Assembly (NCBI RefSeq): GCF_003369915.1
Contig: NW_022881614.1
Location: 25,150,336 to 25,214,335 of the forward strand
DNA: 64,000 nt
DNA from: Drosophila miranda
Taxonomy: Eukaryota; Arthropoda; Insecta; Diptera; Drosophilidae
Reading direction: 5' to 3'
The position numbers and the translations under genes are program-made. The first letter of the stretch is position 1. Every line of letters begins with the position of its first letter. This document shows, piece after piece, positions 1 through 11,514 of this stretch. The notes below the pieces were generated by a model, which saw only the letters and a program-made list of their open reading frames with translations, ran no database searches and was not told where the DNA came from.

Positions 1-341
1 TTTTGTATTTTGCGTGTATTTGCGCTGATTAGCACAGGGCGGGGGTGGGTGACAAAAGGGGGTGGGTGGGGGCTGGGAAAGAAATCAAATGTTGTCATTA
101 TTGACTGCCGCTTCCGTTTCGGTCTCTCGCTCTAATCTCTAGGGCTTCCAGGGAAACAGAGAGAGAGAGAGGGAGGGAGTCCTTGGTGTCCATGTAATTT
201 CATGCAAATATTCTTCTTTTATTTATTAACAATTTCATTCGAACTAAGGGAACTAAAAACAAAAAACATTCAACAGTAAATATAAATTTTAACAGAAACA
301 GAAACTAGGATTGTTGGAATGGGTGGATGGGAGAGCTGGAA
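1..341 (-). other. 3' UTR and downstream spacer of polo copy 1
   Basis: This stretch is the reverse complement of the sequence that follows the stop codon of the plus-strand polo copies (compare 55641-55960). It holds the 3' UTR, overlapping AATAAA-type polyadenylation signals on the minus strand near 218-227, a short GA-repeat block near 159-176, and the start of the inter-gene spacer. The spacer runs off the left edge, so the array may continue in inverted orientation outside the window. Confidence 0.75.
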
Positions 342-2217
342 TTAATCAAACATCTTCTCCAGCATTTTGCGAAGTTTTTCTTGGGCATAGCGTATCTTTA
401 GGTACACATCTTTGGACACACCGTTCTCCGCGATGGTCGAGAAGCGATATGTGCGGAAGTTCTTCTCGCGATCGATGTACGTAATGGCACTCAGACGCGG
501 GCAAAGAATGAGCTTCATGTGATCCGAGAAATTGAGCTGAAATGAGGAATACTTTTGGGTAAAAGCCTAAAAGGGAGAGCTATATTTGTGTGGGGCTACC
601 TGTACGGTGCCGTTGGTCAGATGCATGGCCACGGCACAGGTTGTGCGGAACCAGGAGTGCAAATGGGGCAGACGCGATACCTGGTCACTCTCGATGTTCA
701 CATTGTCGGCTCCAGCCATCACGAGATGCTCGATCATGTAGCGCTGGAAGTAGGACAGCAGCTTCATCTTCTTTTCCAGCGTCTTGCAGTAATCGCTCGT
801 TGTCATGTAGCTCTCCTTTCCGTCCTTGTCTATATAGTGGACGTTCATGTGATTGGGAAGCAGAATCAGTTTGGTTGTGTCGTTGAACATAATGCCAATG
901 CCCTCGTCGCAGAGCTGATAGCCGAAGCCGTACTTGTCGCTGTAGTCGACCCACTTGGATATCCAGAAGAGCGGCTGTGCCGCAGGATCGGTATTCTCGT
1001 CCCCGAGATTGCCTGGCAGCAGGCACGGCTGTGGGCACGAGATGAATACACAATTCTCTTACGGAAACAAGTACAAACCTTCTTGTTGATCAGATGGGTG
1101 AGCTGCTGGTGCAAGCTCTCAATGTCGCTGCGGTAGTCCTCGTTGTGGCGGCACAGCTGGAATGAAGCAGTGATGGTGTCGTGCAGGTTGGCCTCCACCC
1201 TAACGCCGTTCATCTGCATCAGCGGCTGGCGATGAGTGGGGTCCCCGATGGTGTCGTTGAGGGCAATGCGCGGAGCCATGGCCAGGCAAGAGCTTGGCAA
1301 GGACGTTGGCACCCTCGAGCCCTTCAGGAAGTCGTAGTTCAGCAACTGGCCAATGGCTGGACGGCAGCTGGGGTCCGGCTGGAGCATGGAGATCACCATA
1401 TCCGCAGCGGGCTTTCGCAAGTAGGTGGGCACACGGTACTCGCACTTCTTGATCCTTGAGTAAGTGTCCTTCAGCGATTTGGTCTCGAACGGGGGTTGGC
1501 CCACCAACAGAGTGAACATGATGCAGCCAATGGACCATATGTCCACCTCGAACGAGTGCCCCTTCTTGTTGAGAATCTCTGGGGCAACGTAGTTGGGGGT
1601 GCCGCACAGAGTCTTCTTGCGTTCGCCCTCGTACTCGATGCGTGTGGCCAGGCCAAAGTCGCCAATCTTCACGTGCAGCATATCGTTCAGGAACAGGTTT
1701 CCCAGCTTCAAGTCGCGATGGATGATGCACTTGTCGTGCAGATACTTGACGCCTTGGACGATCTGGTAAATGTAGTAGCGGCACTCGTACTCCGTGATGC
1801 TTCTGCGGCGCTTGTGCAGCTCCATCAGCGACTGACGGGCAAAAGAGGCGGGTTGTCATCCCTTATGCTATGCTGGATTCTCGGCATACTTACCCGCTTC
1901 TTGCACAGCTCCAGGACAATGTATATGTTCTGGATATCCTCGAAATAGCTGTGGAACTTCACTATGTTCGGATGATTGAGACTACGGTGAATGGCGATCT
2001 CCTGAACCATCTTCTCCTTCTGGTGGTTGTTGATAATCAGCTTCTTTGATACGATTTTGCCGGCAAAAACATCGTCGGTCTCCACATCGATGATTTCGTA
2101 GCACTTTGCAAAGTTGCCCCTTCCAAAGAACCGCAAACGCTTGTTCGTCCGGTGTAGCTTCGAGTCGTAGAGACTATCAGGTATATCTGTGTTTTTATCC
2201 TCCAGTTTTTCGGACAT
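342..2217 (-). CDS. polo: polo-like serine/threonine kinase, copy 1, intact
   Basis: Coding exons on the minus strand are 2217-1894, 1831-1079, 1028-600 and 536-342, with introns of 62, 50 and 63 bp; the product is 566 residues. Polo kinase drives mitotic and meiotic entry, centrosome maturation and cytokinesis. The kinase domain (about residues 25-280) shows the glycine loop GRGNFAKC, the ATP lysine K54, HRDLK with catalytic D148, DFG at 166-168 and the activation threonine T182. The C-terminal polo boxes (exons 3 and 4) keep the KWVDYSDK tryptophan and the SDHMKL histidine/lysine pair that bind phosphopeptides. The start is the first in-frame ATG, in a CAAAATG context. Local differences from the other copies include P5L, Y25N and IM in place of VM in the SIGC motif. 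It lies inverted relative to copies 2-7. A DINE-1-like insert begins about 120 bp upstream of the ATG and replaces the usual upstream flank. It looks like a diverged paralog and not the ancestral gene; that part is inference. Confidence 0.9.
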
Positions 2218-2336
2218 TTTGCCTTGGCGTTCACGCGAACACACGAAAAAAGTCGAGAAAAATGCGTTCCCGACGAAACCGATTAAGAGATCAATGCCAA
2301 TGCTCACAGTTCACAAGTTCACGAAAAATAGTTACA

Positions 2337-3426
2337 ACGAGGGGGAACGTTGTGAGTTGCTGCGGACACCGCAACTCTACGGTTATTCCCGATACTAAGT
2401 CAGTATGGCTCTCCTGCGGCAGACGCCGCTAATATTAAACGACACGACAAAGAGTGCGTGCGAGAGACACAGAAAATCAGTCTGAGCGTGACGTCGGGCG
2501 CTGCGTAGCCAGTGCAAATTGATTTGTTCCTTTTGGGTATAAAAATGATCTGATCTGATCCAGATTCAACAGTCTGATAGATATAGTCATTATCTATGAT
2601 TCTGCGTTTTTAGTTTTCTCGAATCTGCAATATTGTGGATGCAACAGATTTTCGTCCTTTGTGGGGGCGGAAGGGGGTGGGGCGAAATTCTGAGATATAC
2701 GTCTTATAGTGAGATCTAACAGAAGTGCGGACACCAAATTTGGTTACTCTAGCCTTAATAGTCTCTGAGATTTGTGGATGCCCCAGATTTTCGTCCTTTG
2801 CGGGGGCTGAAGGGGGTGTGGCGAAATTTGGACACGAAACGGTCAAGGTCCGATATCACAGGAGTGTGGATAACAAATTTGGTTGCTCTGGCTCTTATAG
2901 GTTCTGAGATCCTTGAACTCATATTTTGCAATTGGCAAAGCCGACCATGAAACCTGTGTGTTAGAGAGAGACAGAGCGAGAAAGAATGAAATTGTTTTCT
3001 TGATTCTGGCTATAATAATTATACGATCTGGTTGAGATTTTACACTCTAGAACATATAGTCATCCTCTACGATTCTGCGTTTTTGGTTTTATCGTATCTT
3101 TAAAAATGTGGATGCCACAGATTTTCGTCCTTTGTGGGGGCGGAAGTGGGCGGGGCGAAGTTTTGAAATATTTTTGTAGCAGTGACATACCACAGAAGTC
3201 TGGATCCAAAACATCGTTGCTCTAGCTCTTATAGTCTTTGAGCACTAGGCGCTGAAGGGGACGGACAGACGGACAGACAGACATGGCTCAATCGATTCGG
3301 CTATTGATGCTGATCAAGAATATATATACTTTATGGGGTCGGAAACGATTCCTTCTGGACGTTACACACATCCACTTTTACCACAAATCTAATATACGCC
3401 AATACTCATTTTGAGTATCGGGTATA
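2337..3426 (-). mobile_element. DINE-1/mini-me-like element, full length
   Basis: A non-coding repeat of about 1.1 kb. Its right end, read on the minus strand, begins TATACCCGATACTC with a short hairpin (ATACTCA/TGAGTAT). Its left end carries a GAGTTGC/GCAACTC hairpin next to GAGGGGGAACGTTG. Inside are a (GTCY)n block (GGAC/AGAC at 3259-3282) and a TATATATA core near 3320, the two proto-microsatellites typical of mini-me/DINE-1 (Helentron-related) elements. It sits in the 5' flank of polo copy 1: the flank matches the other copies up to about 2337 and then stops. A GA-rich tract lies at 2962-2985. No protein is encoded. Confidence 0.8.
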
Positions 3427-3607
3427 AAAACAGAATCTGAATCAGAATCAGGGAGGGGCAAGGAGGGGCAGGCAGGGGTGGAGCTGGGGGATAAATGCAA
3501 GAAGAAAATGCATTGCAACTTATCAGGGCGGAATATAGTCGTACTCTGGTGGAACGGTGCCACATATATTCGCCGTGTGTGTGTGTTTGTGTGTGTGTGC
3601 CACACCG
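3427..3607 (+). repeat. 180-bp host segment, copy 1 of 3
   Basis: Non-coding sequence with a G-rich run (AGGGGCAGGCAGGGG) and a TG microsatellite near 3575-3600. Close copies lie at 5224-5409 and 40602-40790, each next to a DINE-1-like element in the same orientation. The copy at 40602 continues into unique host sequence, so that one may be the ancestral locus. Confidence 0.7.
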
Positions 3608-3989
3608 TCATCCTCACCGATTCTGCGTTTTTGGTTTTATCGTATCTTTAAAAATGTGGATGCCACAGATTTTCGTCCTTTGTGGGGGCGGAAGTGGGCG
3701 GGGCGAAGTTTTGAAATATTTTTGTAGCAGTGACATATCACAGAAGTCTGGATCCAAACATCGTTGCTCTAGCTCTTATAGTCTTTGAGCACTAGGCGCT
3801 GAAGGGGACGGACGGACGGACGGACGGACGGACGGACAGACAGACATGGCTCAATCGACTCGGCTATTGATGCTGATCAAGAATATATATACTTTATGAG
3901 GTCGGAAACGATTCCTTCTGGACGTTACACACATCCACTTTTACCACAAATCTAATATACCCCAATACTCATTTTGAGTATCGGGTATA
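3608..3989 (-). mobile_element. DINE-1-like element, truncated
   Basis: Only the (GTCY)n half and the TATACCC end are present. It starts inside the element at a GATTCTGCGTTTTTGG segment and ends with the standard hairpin. The tetranucleotide block is expanded to seven consecutive GGAC units near 3808-3836. Confidence 0.75.
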
Positions 3990-4117
3990 AAAAACACAAA
4001 CATATTTATGAATTGCGGGTCTACAGATTATAGTCGGCATATCAGTAGCACAGCGGAGGATCGAAACGAATCCCTTAATTCACTCCCCGCGACGCCTTAA
4101 GCCTATAAATTAAGTAA
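3990..4117. other. Unique spacer between duplicated DINE blocks
   Basis: About 128 bp without coding potential that matches nothing else in the window. It separates the two copies of the duplicated block (2337-3989 and 4118-5790). Confidence 0.5.
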
Positions 4118-5223
4118 AACGAGGGGGAACGTTGAGAGTTGCTGCGGACACCGCAACTCTACAGTTATCCCCGATACTTAGTCAGTATGGCTCTCCTGCG
4201 GCAGACGCCGCTAATATTAAACGACACGACAAAGAGTGCGTGCGAGAGACACCGAAAATCAGTCTGAGCGTGACGTCGGGCGCTGCGTAGCCAGTGCAAA
4301 TTGATTTGTTCCTTTTGGGTATAAAAATGATCTGATCTGATCCAGATTCAACAGTCTGATAGATATGGTCATTATCTATGATTCTGCGTTTTTAGTTTTC
4401 TCGAATCTGCAATATTGTGGATGCAACAGATTTTCGTCCTTTGTGGGGGCGGAAGGGGGTGGGGCGAAATTCTGAGATATACGTTTTATAGTGAGATCTA
4501 ACAGAAGTGCGGACACCAAATTTGGTTACTCTAGCCTTAATAGTCTCTGAGATTTGTGGATGCCCCAGATTTTCGTCCTTTGCGGGGGCGGAAGGGGGTG
4601 TGGCGAAATTTGGACACGAAACGGTCAAGGTCCGATATCACAGGAGTGTGCAACCAAATTTGGTTGCTCTGGCTCTTATAGGTTCTGAGATCCTTGAACT
4701 CATATTTTGCAATTGGCAAAGCCGACCATGAAACCTGTGTGTTAGAGAGAGACAGAGCGAGAAAGAATGAAATTGTTTTCTTGATTCTGGCTATAATAAT
4801 TATACGATCTGGTTGAGATTTTACACTCTAGAACATATAGTCATCCTCTACGATTCTGCGTTTTTGGTTTTATCGTATCTTTAAAAATGTGGATGCCACA
4901 GATTTTCGTCCTTTGTGGGGGCGGAAGTGGGCGGGGCGAAGTTTTGAAATATTTTTGTAGCAGTGACATATCACAGAAGTCTGGATCCAAAACATCGTTG
5001 CTCTAGCTCTTATAGTCTTTGAGCACTAGGCGCTGAAGGGGACGGACAGACGGACAGACGGACAGACGGACAGACAGACATGGCTCAATCGATTCGGCTA
5101 TTGATGCTGATCAAGAATATATATACTTTATGGGGTCGGAAACGATTCCTTCTGGACGTTACACACATCCACTTTTACCACAAATCTAATATACCCCAAT
5201 ACTCATTTTGAGTATCGGGTATA
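4118..5223 (-). mobile_element. DINE-1-like element, full length (duplicate)
   Basis: Near-identical to 2337-3426 at an offset of about 1782 bp, with the same hairpin ends. It has a longer (GTCY)n block (5041-5080) and a GA-rich tract at 4742-4767. The following 180-bp host segment and truncated element repeat in the same order, so this is part of a tandem duplication and not an independent insertion. Confidence 0.8.
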
Positions 5224-5409
5224 AAAACAGAAACAGAATCTGAATCAGAATCAGGGAGGGGCAAGGAGGGGCAGGCAGGGGTGGAGCTGGGGGATAAATG
5301 CAAGAAGAAAATGCATTGCAACTTATCAGGGCGGAATATAGTCGTACTCTGGTGGAACGGTGCCACATATATTCGCCGTGTGTGTGTGTTTGTGTGTGTG
5401 TGCCACACC
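5224..5409 (+). repeat. 180-bp host segment, copy 2 of 3
   Basis: Matches 3427-3607 and 40602-40790, with a 6-bp CAGAAA difference at its left end. Non-coding; contains the TG microsatellite. Confidence 0.7.
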
Positions 5410-5790
5410 GTCATCCTCACCGATTCTGCGTTTTTGGTTTTATCGTATCTTTAAAAATGTGGATGCCACAGATTTTCGTCCTTTGTGGGGGCGGAAGTGG
5501 GCGGGGCGAAGTTTTGAAATATTTTTGTAGCAGTGACATATCACAGAAGTCTGGATCCAAACATCGTTGCTCTAGCTCTTATAGTCTTTGAGCACTAGGA
5601 GCTGAAGGGGACGGACGGACGGACGGACGGACGGACGGACAGACAGACATGGCTCAATCGACTCGGCTATTGATGCTGATCAAGAATATATATACTTTAT
5701 GAGGTCGGAAACGATTCCTTCTGGACGTTACACATCCACTTTTACCACAAATCTAATATACCCCAATACTCATTTTGAGTATCGGGTATA
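5410..5790 (-). mobile_element. DINE-1-like element, truncated (duplicate)
   Basis: Matches 3608-3989 including the expanded GGAC run (about 5610-5638). Ends at the TATACCC hairpin. Confidence 0.75.
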
Positions 5791-6811
5791 AAAATGACCA
5801 ATTTTAAGCAAATAATATAATTTATAATTAAACCTTAAACCTCACTGGATCTCGAGATTTTCTGAGGTGGTTATGATATATTTATGAGTACACTTCCTGG
5901 ATCTTCTCTGTTCGACTTAGTCTTACTTAATCTTGTACTAGAAAACCTCCTAAAATCATGGACTGGTTCCTCCAATGACTGCCTTCCCCAAGGTCTCAGT
6001 TTGTAAATAATAGAATTAAATTCCCCAAAAACTTAAATCGAAAATCGCATTTTCCATTGCCATAATTGGTCACCATTTGGTTTTTCCATTTTCCATAACT
6101 AAAAGCAAACAAAGAGGGGGATAAAAACCTGCTGGAAAATCATTGGCCCACTGCCGCTAAGGAGCTCGACGAAGGGGCATAATGCTAGATAAGAGCTGTC
6201 AATTTATCATATTTTTTCGAGTTTTTTTTTCTGGGTTTCTTTTTTTTGCGCACTCTCTTCTTAAACCCTGAAAAATTGCCAACTCAGCAGTGGACAGAAT
6301 GGGGGATAAACCAGCAGTTCAGGGGGTGGAAAAGTAGGTGGGTGGGGCGGGGGACTGTAAAACTGTAAACAGGCGTGTGAAAAGCGTTAAACATTTTCCT
6401 CGTCCAATTACCGGATGGATTGGGACCGAATGACAATTGGCCCAAGCTGCTGAGATGATTGGCTGCTACTTTCTTAACGGTTATATGTATCTTTCGGACA
6501 GCCATCTCTCTCTCTCAGAAGGGCACAAGGCGCGTTCCATTCTTTTGGGTTTTATTTCATTTGTTTGTTAAATGAAATGGCATGTAAAAATGTAAGAAAA
6601 AGGAGGATGAAAAGATGTGGCATGACAGTGACTGACTATCATTACGAATTTATTGCTGTTTCCCGCCGGATAGGAGGACTCTCTCTCCCTCCTCCTTTTT
6701 GGGCTGACGATAATGATGATGACAACAGACGTTGCCTGGTTTCGATGGGTGTCCAATGGGTGTGAATTAAATAGCCCACAGAAGCAGTCACAGACACAAA
6801 TACAGATACAG
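5791..6811. other. Non-coding host sequence left of the BEL nest
   Basis: About 1 kb of AT-rich DNA with poly-T runs near 6225-6247. No convincing exon, RNA gene or repeat was seen, and the short open frames have no recognisable domain. The last five bases (6807-6811, TACAG) are the left target-site duplication of element C; the host resumes at 23645. Confidence 0.6.
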
Positions 6812-6839
6812 TGTTGCGTGACCTTCCATCCATGGCCAC
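6812..6839 (+). repeat. 5' LTR of element C, first 28 bp
   Basis: Begins TGTTGCG just after the TACAG duplication. Element A interrupts the LTR here; it resumes at 16485. The assignment rests on the matching TACAG beyond the 3' LTR at 23645-23649 and on the TG...CA ends. Confidence 0.75.
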
Positions 6840-7095
6840 TGTTCGGAGCAGCACCCAGCCGATTAGCTGCTTGCCAAATAGCACCTAATTCTTGGCCCTC
6901 AGCCGCTTATTTTGTTTGTTACATATGTCTATGTCACTCATTTGTTTGTTAAAGCTCTGCGCTTGCTTGCAAGCCACACTTGCAATTTGGATGTCACGCA
7001 TTAAAGAACATATCGTAATTTTATTTCTGCGCCGAGTTTTATTTAATTCGAAATAATTAGTCGGCCGATTGGGGATAAAAAACATTATCTCCACA
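6840..7095 (+). repeat. 5' LTR of element A, with 116-bp internal deletion
   Basis: Matches 16108-16479 except for a 116-bp gap at about 6970. The missing segment in the full LTR is bounded by GCTTGCC and GGCAAGC inverted repeats. A candidate primer-binding site (TTTGGTGACCCCGACG) follows at about 7100. Confidence 0.85.
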
Positions 7096-7469
7096 TAAAA
7101 TTTGGTGACCCCGACGTGATCTCTGAGTTGCAGTGTCAATTAATAATCATTCGCGATCGACATTCGTTAGCCCTAGCAAATTTTCGGCGGCTAAGCACAA
7201 TTCGGTGCTAAAACACACTTACATACACCTACATACACGCATTGCTGGCTATTAATTTCTCTGTCGCGACAATTCGGTCAGTGCAGTGCGGTAGGCAGTG
7301 CAGCGAACTCACTAATACACACAAGCGGAGTACAAAGCGGAATCGGACAGCTCGCACAGCCGCACAGCTGAAGGCATTAGCTGTAATCCCTTTGCTTTCG
7401 GTTCCCACGTTTATACGTATACAGGGTGTCTTTTTCGGTCGTGCTGAGTGACTCTTTTAAAACCTCAAC
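7096..7469 (+). other. Leader (5' UTR) of element A
   Basis: Non-coding sequence between the 5' LTR and gag. It includes the primer-binding-site candidate and is closely repeated, inverted, at 14221-14593 as the leader of element B. Confidence 0.75.
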
Positions 7470-9548
7470 ATGGCAGCACCTGAGCCTACCAATGTCGCGA
7501 ACGCAGCAATGCCGAGTGATGTAGATTTCTACAAGCACAAGGCCGAGTCCATCGCGCGCCAACTAAAGGCCATGGATCGCTTTCTCACCAAGGAAGAGCT
7601 TGCCGAGTTAGATGAGGCAGAACTTCAAGCTCGCTTAGAGCAGATCGAGCGAATGAATGCAGATTTCGATGCCGCTCAAACGAGCCTTGAAAGGCTGGAT
7701 TTCCTGCAGTTAGCCCATGATGCCCGGCTGGACTTTTCGAATGTTTATGTCAAGGTTAGGTCCAGGCTGTCGCGGGAGTTGATGGCTGCTCGCACGGTAA
7801 ATGTTGCCAATTCAACGGCTCGGCATACTCTCGAGGGGAATTCGTCGTTGTTCGCCTATAATAGTATAGGCCGTTCTCGAATGCCCGAGTTGCAGCTTCC
7901 GCGATTCGGTGGGAGCTACATGGATTGGCCAGAATTCCACGCGATGTTTTCGACAATGGTGCACAAAGACCATCGTATACCAATCATCGAAAAATTCCAA
8001 TATCTTCGTGGATGTCTAGATGGTGCTGCGCTGGATACGATTCGTTCCTTGGAACTTTCTGAGGAGAATTACGACAAGGCGTTGAATTTACTAATGTTGC
8101 GATTCGATAATAAACTGTTACATTTTCAGGCACACGTCAAGGCTATTTTCGGGCTGCAAGGGGTGGAGAAGGGCTCGGCTATCGGCTTGCGCGCTCTCAG
8201 CGATAAAATCAATTCGCACTCGCGTGCACTTCAGACCTTGGCGACCCCGCAGGAGATCTCCGATGGGTTGCTGATCTTCATCATAGGCACGAAATTGGAC
8301 CACAAGACCAAGGAGAAATGGGAAGAGAACTTGCCGACGTCAGGATTGCCTCGGTGGTCAAGCATGGCCTCATTCTTGGAAGCAAGATGTCGGATGCTGG
8401 AAAATTTGGGATCGGCTATGGTAACAATTCCTAGCCAGCAGGTGGGAGAAAGTAAACCTAGCACCCTAATCACCTCCATTAACGATCATAATAGCTCAAC
8501 ATGCAAGTATTGCAAATCCTCCGATCACTATACATCCCGATGCCAGGCATTTATAGATCTCCATGTTTTTTCTCGATACAAGGAGGTGAAGAAGCGCCAT
8601 TTATGTCTAAACTGCCTCAACAAAGGCCATTCATTGCAACGCTGCAAGTCAGGGGCATGTAGAAATTGCCAAGCCAAGCATCACACACTGCTCCACATGC
8701 AGTCGGGCGCTGACGCTGAGTTGCCGTCGCCGAGCACGGAATCGACCCAGCATGATCCTGCAAGTGCCCTAGTAGCAAGCAAATATATTAGCCCTCCCCC
8801 CTCGAGTCAAAAATCTCTGCCTAGCCAAAACGTGCTGCTAGCTACTGCAATCGTATATGTCAGGGGCCGTTTTGGATCGCTTATTCCATGTCGTGCCATT
8901 TTAGATTCCGCTTCTCAGGTTAACTTTATAACATCGAGACTCGCCAATCAGCTGCAGTTAGATCCTCACCCGTCTCACGTTCAAATCGCCGGTATTAGAG
9001 AGTCAATTCTACCATCCAGCAAGGCTGTGGACATCGTCCTGCAATCTCAAGACGAAAGCTATCGCGGTTTCCTCTCTGCAATTATCACTGCCTCAATCAC
9101 AGGAATGCAGCCTAACTTCGGCCTAGACGCAAAGGATTGGCCAATGCCAAATAATCTAAAACTGGCTGATCCTAATTTCGCCAAGCCCCAGCGTGTCGAT
9201 CTGTTGATAGGTGCTGGTTTGTTCTTCGAATTAATGTGCGTTGGACAGATTCGACTGTCAGACCAATTGCCAACATTGCAGAAGACGAAACTTGGCTGGA
9301 TAGTGTCAGGAAGTATTAAAAACTCTGAGAAAGCCCGTGCGGCGCTAGCAGCCGTTGAAGATCCCCCTGTCATCTCCGCTTGCGAGACTAATTTGTGCGC
9401 CCTCATCAATTTCGGAGGAAGATGTTCATTGCGAACAGCATTTCGTCACAAACTGCATTCGCCTAGAGTCCGGAGCTTACTCCGTGCGTTTGCCAACCAA
9501 ATTCAGTCTAGAGGAATTAGGAGAATCGTATCAGCAGGCGCTACGTAG
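7470..9548 (+). pseudogene. Element A gag and protease
   Basis: An open frame of 692 codons starting at the first ATG after the leader. The N-terminal capsid-like part (residues 1-300) has the DUF1759-type signature of BEL/Pao gag, for example PRFGG near 148 and the WPEFH motif. Three zinc knuckles follow: CKYCKSSDHYTSRC, CLNCLNKGHSLQRC and CRNCQAKHHTLLH (about 345-410). The aspartic protease active site is LDSASQ (about 478), in a DUF1758-type domain. The real polyprotein frame leaves this frame by a single-base shift near 9405-9412; the last 45 or so codons are out-of-frame sequence. The gag part itself is open, so it may still make capsid protein; that is inference. Confidence 0.85.
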
Positions 9549-11514
9549 ATTTCTCAATTTGGAGAGGAAGCTAGCAAAAAATGCACAGCTTAAGGCAAAA
9601 TATATGGAGTTTCTCCAGGAGTATCTTGATTTAGGACACATGTCGCCAGCTTCGCGGCAGTCAGACCTCCCGCAGTACTTCTTGCCTCACCATTGCGTCC
9701 ACAAGCAGGATAGTACAACCACCAAATTACGCGTAGTGTTCGATGGATATGCCAAAACAGCGTCTGGAGTATCACTGAATGATGCGCTAATGGCTGGACC
9801 CACCATCCAACCTAAAATTCTGATAACTCTGCTTCGTTTCCGCTTTTTTAAAGTCGCCTTGTGTGGCGATATCTGCAAAATGTACCGCTGTGTACGCGTT
9901 TCCCATCCCGATACGCACGTGCAGTGCATCCTATGGCGCAATGACCCGAAGGAGGAGATTCAGGTGTTCAAGTTGGAGACTGTTACTTACGGAACCAAAC
10001 CTGCCGCTTTCTTAGCAATTCGTGCTATGCATCAATTGGCAAATGATGAAGAGTTGCGTTTTCCGCTTGGCGCTGATGTTGTTCGAAGAGATTTCTATGT
10101 CGATGATCTCATATCTGGAGGGGACAGCATTGATTCTGTCATCAAGATTCGTCAGCAGGTAAAGGAGCTACTTTCGAAAGGATGTTTTCCCATACGTAAA
10201 TGGTGTTCCAATGAACCCGCTGCTTTGGAAGGCGTATCGGAGGCGGATCGCGAAAAGTTCCTTACCTTTCATGACGGGACTGAAGTAACCAAGGCGCTTG
10301 GTCTAGTTTGGGATCCCACCACGGACAATCTTCTGTTTAGCTTCGCTCACGTCGGAACCGCTGCAGGCCCAACCTCGAAGCGTTCGGTCCTGTCTACACT
10401 AGCTAGGTTCTACGATCCTCTAGGGCTCATCTCTCCCATCATCACAAAAGCTAAAATATTTATGCAGTCGCTATGGAACGAAAGCCTAAAGTTGAATTGG
10501 GACGAAAGCCTGCCCCAGGATCTACATACGACTTGGATTGAGCTGACTTCGCAGTTGTCGATGGTTGAAAACTTTAAGTTTCCACGTTACGTGCTTCGGC
10601 AGCAAGCCAGATTAGAAATGCACGCGTTTTGTGATGCGAGCCAAGCAGCATATGGCGCCTGTGTATACATGCGTTCGGAAGCTCTTGGCATTGTGCAAAG
10701 TCATCTCTTATGTTTTAAATCCAGAGTCGCGCCCTTGAAAAGTATGACTATCCCCAAGCTTGAGCTGTCCGCTGCCCTCGTATTAGCCGAACTAGTGTCC
10801 ACCATAGTTAAGGGATTATCAGCTCCATGCCAAATACATTGCTGGTCGGATTCGTCCATAGCCCTTGCCTGGATTCGAGAATCACCTTTGAATTTTAATA
10901 TATTTGTTTCTAATCGAGTTCAGCGGATTCAGGAGCTCACCGCTGGAATGACTTGGCATCACGTGCCCACAAATTTGAATCCTGCCGACATCATATCACG
11001 TGGATCCACGCCCGCTTTGGATCTCTGGACCACCATTCTTGCGTCTTGAGAGCTCAGAGTGGCCGGCAGGCTTGCAATTGCCGACCGATGTACCAGAACG
11101 TCGTCATGCAGCATTGGTTGTTTCAAACGAAAGGGATGTATCGTACGATTGCAAATTTCAAAACTCATTCGGATCCATGCAGCGCGTCTTTGCTTACATA
11201 TATCGATTCTACATTCTCAAGGACAAAGGCATAGCGCGGTCGAAGGGTCAACTTACCGTAATCGACATCAAAAATGGTACGCATTTGCTCATAAGGGCAA
11301 TACAGCAGCAACAATTTTCGGAAGAGATAAGGGCCCTCGCCAGCAAACAGGCCCTACCCCCAAAAAGCACGATGGCCTCACTGAATCCATTTCTGGATAG
11401 CTTTGGATTGCTGCGTGTTGGAGGCCGCCTCCAAAATGCCGAATTGGACTACGACGCGAAGCACCCGAGCCTGCTTCCTAAGGGACATCCTGTCACTGTC
11501 TCTATTATTATCTT
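9412..11514 (+). pseudogene. Element A reverse transcriptase, RNase H and start of integrase
   Basis: Continues the polyprotein in the frame open from 9355 to 11049. The RT domain shows KLRVVFDG, VTYGTKPAAFLAIR and the catalytic FYVDDL (about 10100). RNase H follows with HAFCDAS, IPKLELSAA and CWSDSS (about 10620-10860). A frameshift lies near 11010, after which the frame open from 11000 continues through the linker (LLRVGGRL near 11410) to the element B insertion at 11514. The domain order is that of Peptidase_A17-type BEL/Pao pol proteins. Confidence 0.85.
11510..11514. repeat. Left target-site duplication of element B (ATCTT)
   Basis: ATCTT here is repeated at 14966-14970 on the other side of element B, and the pol reading of element A resumes there. 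Confidence 0.9.

Noticed and set aside
555-1136. 193-codon antisense frame over the end of polo, repeated in the other copies (for example 44433-45014 and 58362-58943)
   Set aside because: It lies opposite the polo-box exons and crosses introns. Its conservation follows from the sense coding sequence, and the frame shows no domain.
342-2217. Processed retrogene origin for the polo copies
   Set aside because: All three introns are kept at the same positions with GT/AG ends.
2610-2846. Repeated 78-codon frame in the DINE-1-like elements (also 4392-4628, 17949-18185, 45901-46128)
   Set aside because: It varies between copies, has no ATG context or domain, and arises from the C-rich repeat body.
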